Source: Candidatus Azobacteroides sp.
GTDB lineage: Bacteria > Bacteroidota > Bacteroidia > Bacteroidales > Azobacteroidaceae
Assembly: GCA_009783445.1 (NCBI GenBank)
Contig: WRFY01000114.1
Location: 1 to 45,574, forward strand
Length of the DNA: 45,574 nucleotides
Direction: 5' to 3'
Numbering within the stretch: position 1 is the stretch's first letter; each line of letters starts with the position of its first letter. Below, in pieces: positions 45,004 through 45,574 of the stretch. A program made the position numbers and the translations under genes. The notes under the pieces were generated by a model that was not told where the DNA came from, made no database searches, and worked only from the letters and a program-made list of their open reading frames with translations.

Positions 45004-45574
45004 ATTTCAACCATCGAAGGAGCATCCTGAATGCCTCCAGCCTTGACCCAACTTTCACTTCTCACTCCACAAACTTCTTGTTAGAATGGGGTAAGAGGGA
45101 TCATTCGGGCGGCGGCTGTGTCCTACAGATTTTTATTTTCTTGAATGGCGCCTGTTTTAGTTTCAATGCAGTGTATATCCGTTCAGCTTGCTTTGTTGGC
45201 TTACTGCATTGCCTGAGGATGACCTTTTCCCCGAGAGCGTTTGCGGCTTTCAGTGGTCACAAGTTTCTGTGTAGACATGCGGCGCACGATTTCCGTCCAG
45301 TAACAATTTTCGCCCGATTGTTTGAGTTCGAGTCGTATGGAGTTCACAATCCAGTATGAGAGCAGTCCAAAGAACAGATGAGCATCGCTGCGTTCATCCT
45401 TCTGATGATAAATTGGGCGCAGATTCAGGTCGGTCTTTAGCTGACGATTTGTGCATTCAATTTCACGTATCAGATTGTACCTTAAATCCGCAAGCAAAAA
45501 ATTTGGATTATTGAGATTCCGTCTTAATCGCCTTATCGGAAAAAAACAGGCATAGAATTATGTAAAATTGGCAG
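45004..45574 (-). mobile_element. Partial IS element (IS4/IS1634-type), truncated by the window edge
   Basis: Sequence from about 45000 to the window end belongs to an insertion sequence encoded on the minus strand. Its left terminus near 44995-45005 is inferred from where the integrase similarity stops; no terminal inverted repeat could be tested because the other end is outside the window. Confidence 0.6.
45101..45497 (-). pseudogene. Frameshifted transposase C-terminal part
   Basis: Minus-strand reading gives YNLIREIECTNRQLKTDLNL, RPIYHQKDERSDAHLFFGLL and IVRRMSTQKLVTTES, the DDE transposase C-terminal pattern of IS4/IS1634-like elements with the conserved E in REIE. After TES the track ORF runs out at 45201. 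Shifting frame by one base near 45240 continues the similarity as NALGEKVILRQCSK and ends at TGA (45101). The sequence upstream of LADLRYNLI does not look transposase-like, so the 5' side is also degenerate or interrupted. Confidence 0.7.

Noticed and set aside
45078-45359. Plus-strand ORF of 93 residues
   Set aside because: It is the open continuation of the truncated integrase frame through DNA that encodes a transposase on the other strand. Its sequence has no family-like features.

Overview
The window is a chromosomal segment of a member of the Bacteroidales. Supporting signs are promoters of the Bacteroidetes type (TTTG, about 19-20 bases, TAnnTTTG), almost no Shine-Dalgarno sites, many lipoproteins and SusB-relative carbohydrate enzymes, a PorE-type type IX secretion (T9SS) component with T9SS cargo proteases, and core gene orders such as tig-clpP-clpX-recQ and rpe-comEC. 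The T9SS genes and moderate GC suggest a Porphyromonadaceae/Dysgonomonadaceae-like lineage. I cannot name a genus or species.

Layout: (1) 139-3122, minus strand, an xseB-ispD-recG operon with overlapping or abutting genes. (2) 3322-7281, minus, a two-gene carbohydrate operon: a GH97 enzyme with retaining-type catalytic residues and a sialate/xyloglucan-type acetylesterase. (3) 7457-9997, minus, an endonuclease/phosphatase-fold secreted protein and a beta-helix lipoprotein. (4) 10069-12681, minus, the chaperone clpB. (5) 13024-17103, plus, a visibly AT-rich accessory island with a tail-fibre-like protein containing an internal duplication, an Ig-like lipoprotein, a T9SS-secreted trypsin-like protease, then two decayed genes. 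(6) 17195-20350, minus, comEC, rpe, a small conserved-looking ORF and an ECF sigma factor. (7) 20480-21664, minus, an orphan Csx2/TM1812-like CARF-HEPN protein with no CRISPR locus nearby. (8) 21963-28145, an OmpA/TPR lipoprotein, a second T9SS protease and, divergently, porE. (9) 28111-37525, xerD, then aroQ, an O-methyltransferase, rbfA, a LolC/E-like permease, tig-clpP-clpX and recQ. (10) 37581-44299, typA, parC, a DUF3316-like protein and an S41 peptidase lipoprotein. (11) 44353-45574, a tRNA-Leu followed by a truncated integrase and a frameshifted IS transposase, the scar of an integrated element.

Functional links: ClpP and ClpX form one protease and are translationally coupled to trigger factor. 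PorE is a structural T9SS part, and two window genes encode proteases with T9SS C-terminal signals. The GH97 enzyme and the esterase probably act on the same decorated glycan.

The most notable signal is the orphan CARF-HEPN protein at 20480-21664. It keeps the HEPN RNase motif, but its DxTHG ligand-pocket motif is replaced. Others are the relic T9SS sorting domain directly behind the 14595-16511 protease, the 309-base internal duplication at 13192-13724, and a shared AGCGCT-N19-(T/C)ACTTTTG element upstream of clpB and xseB.
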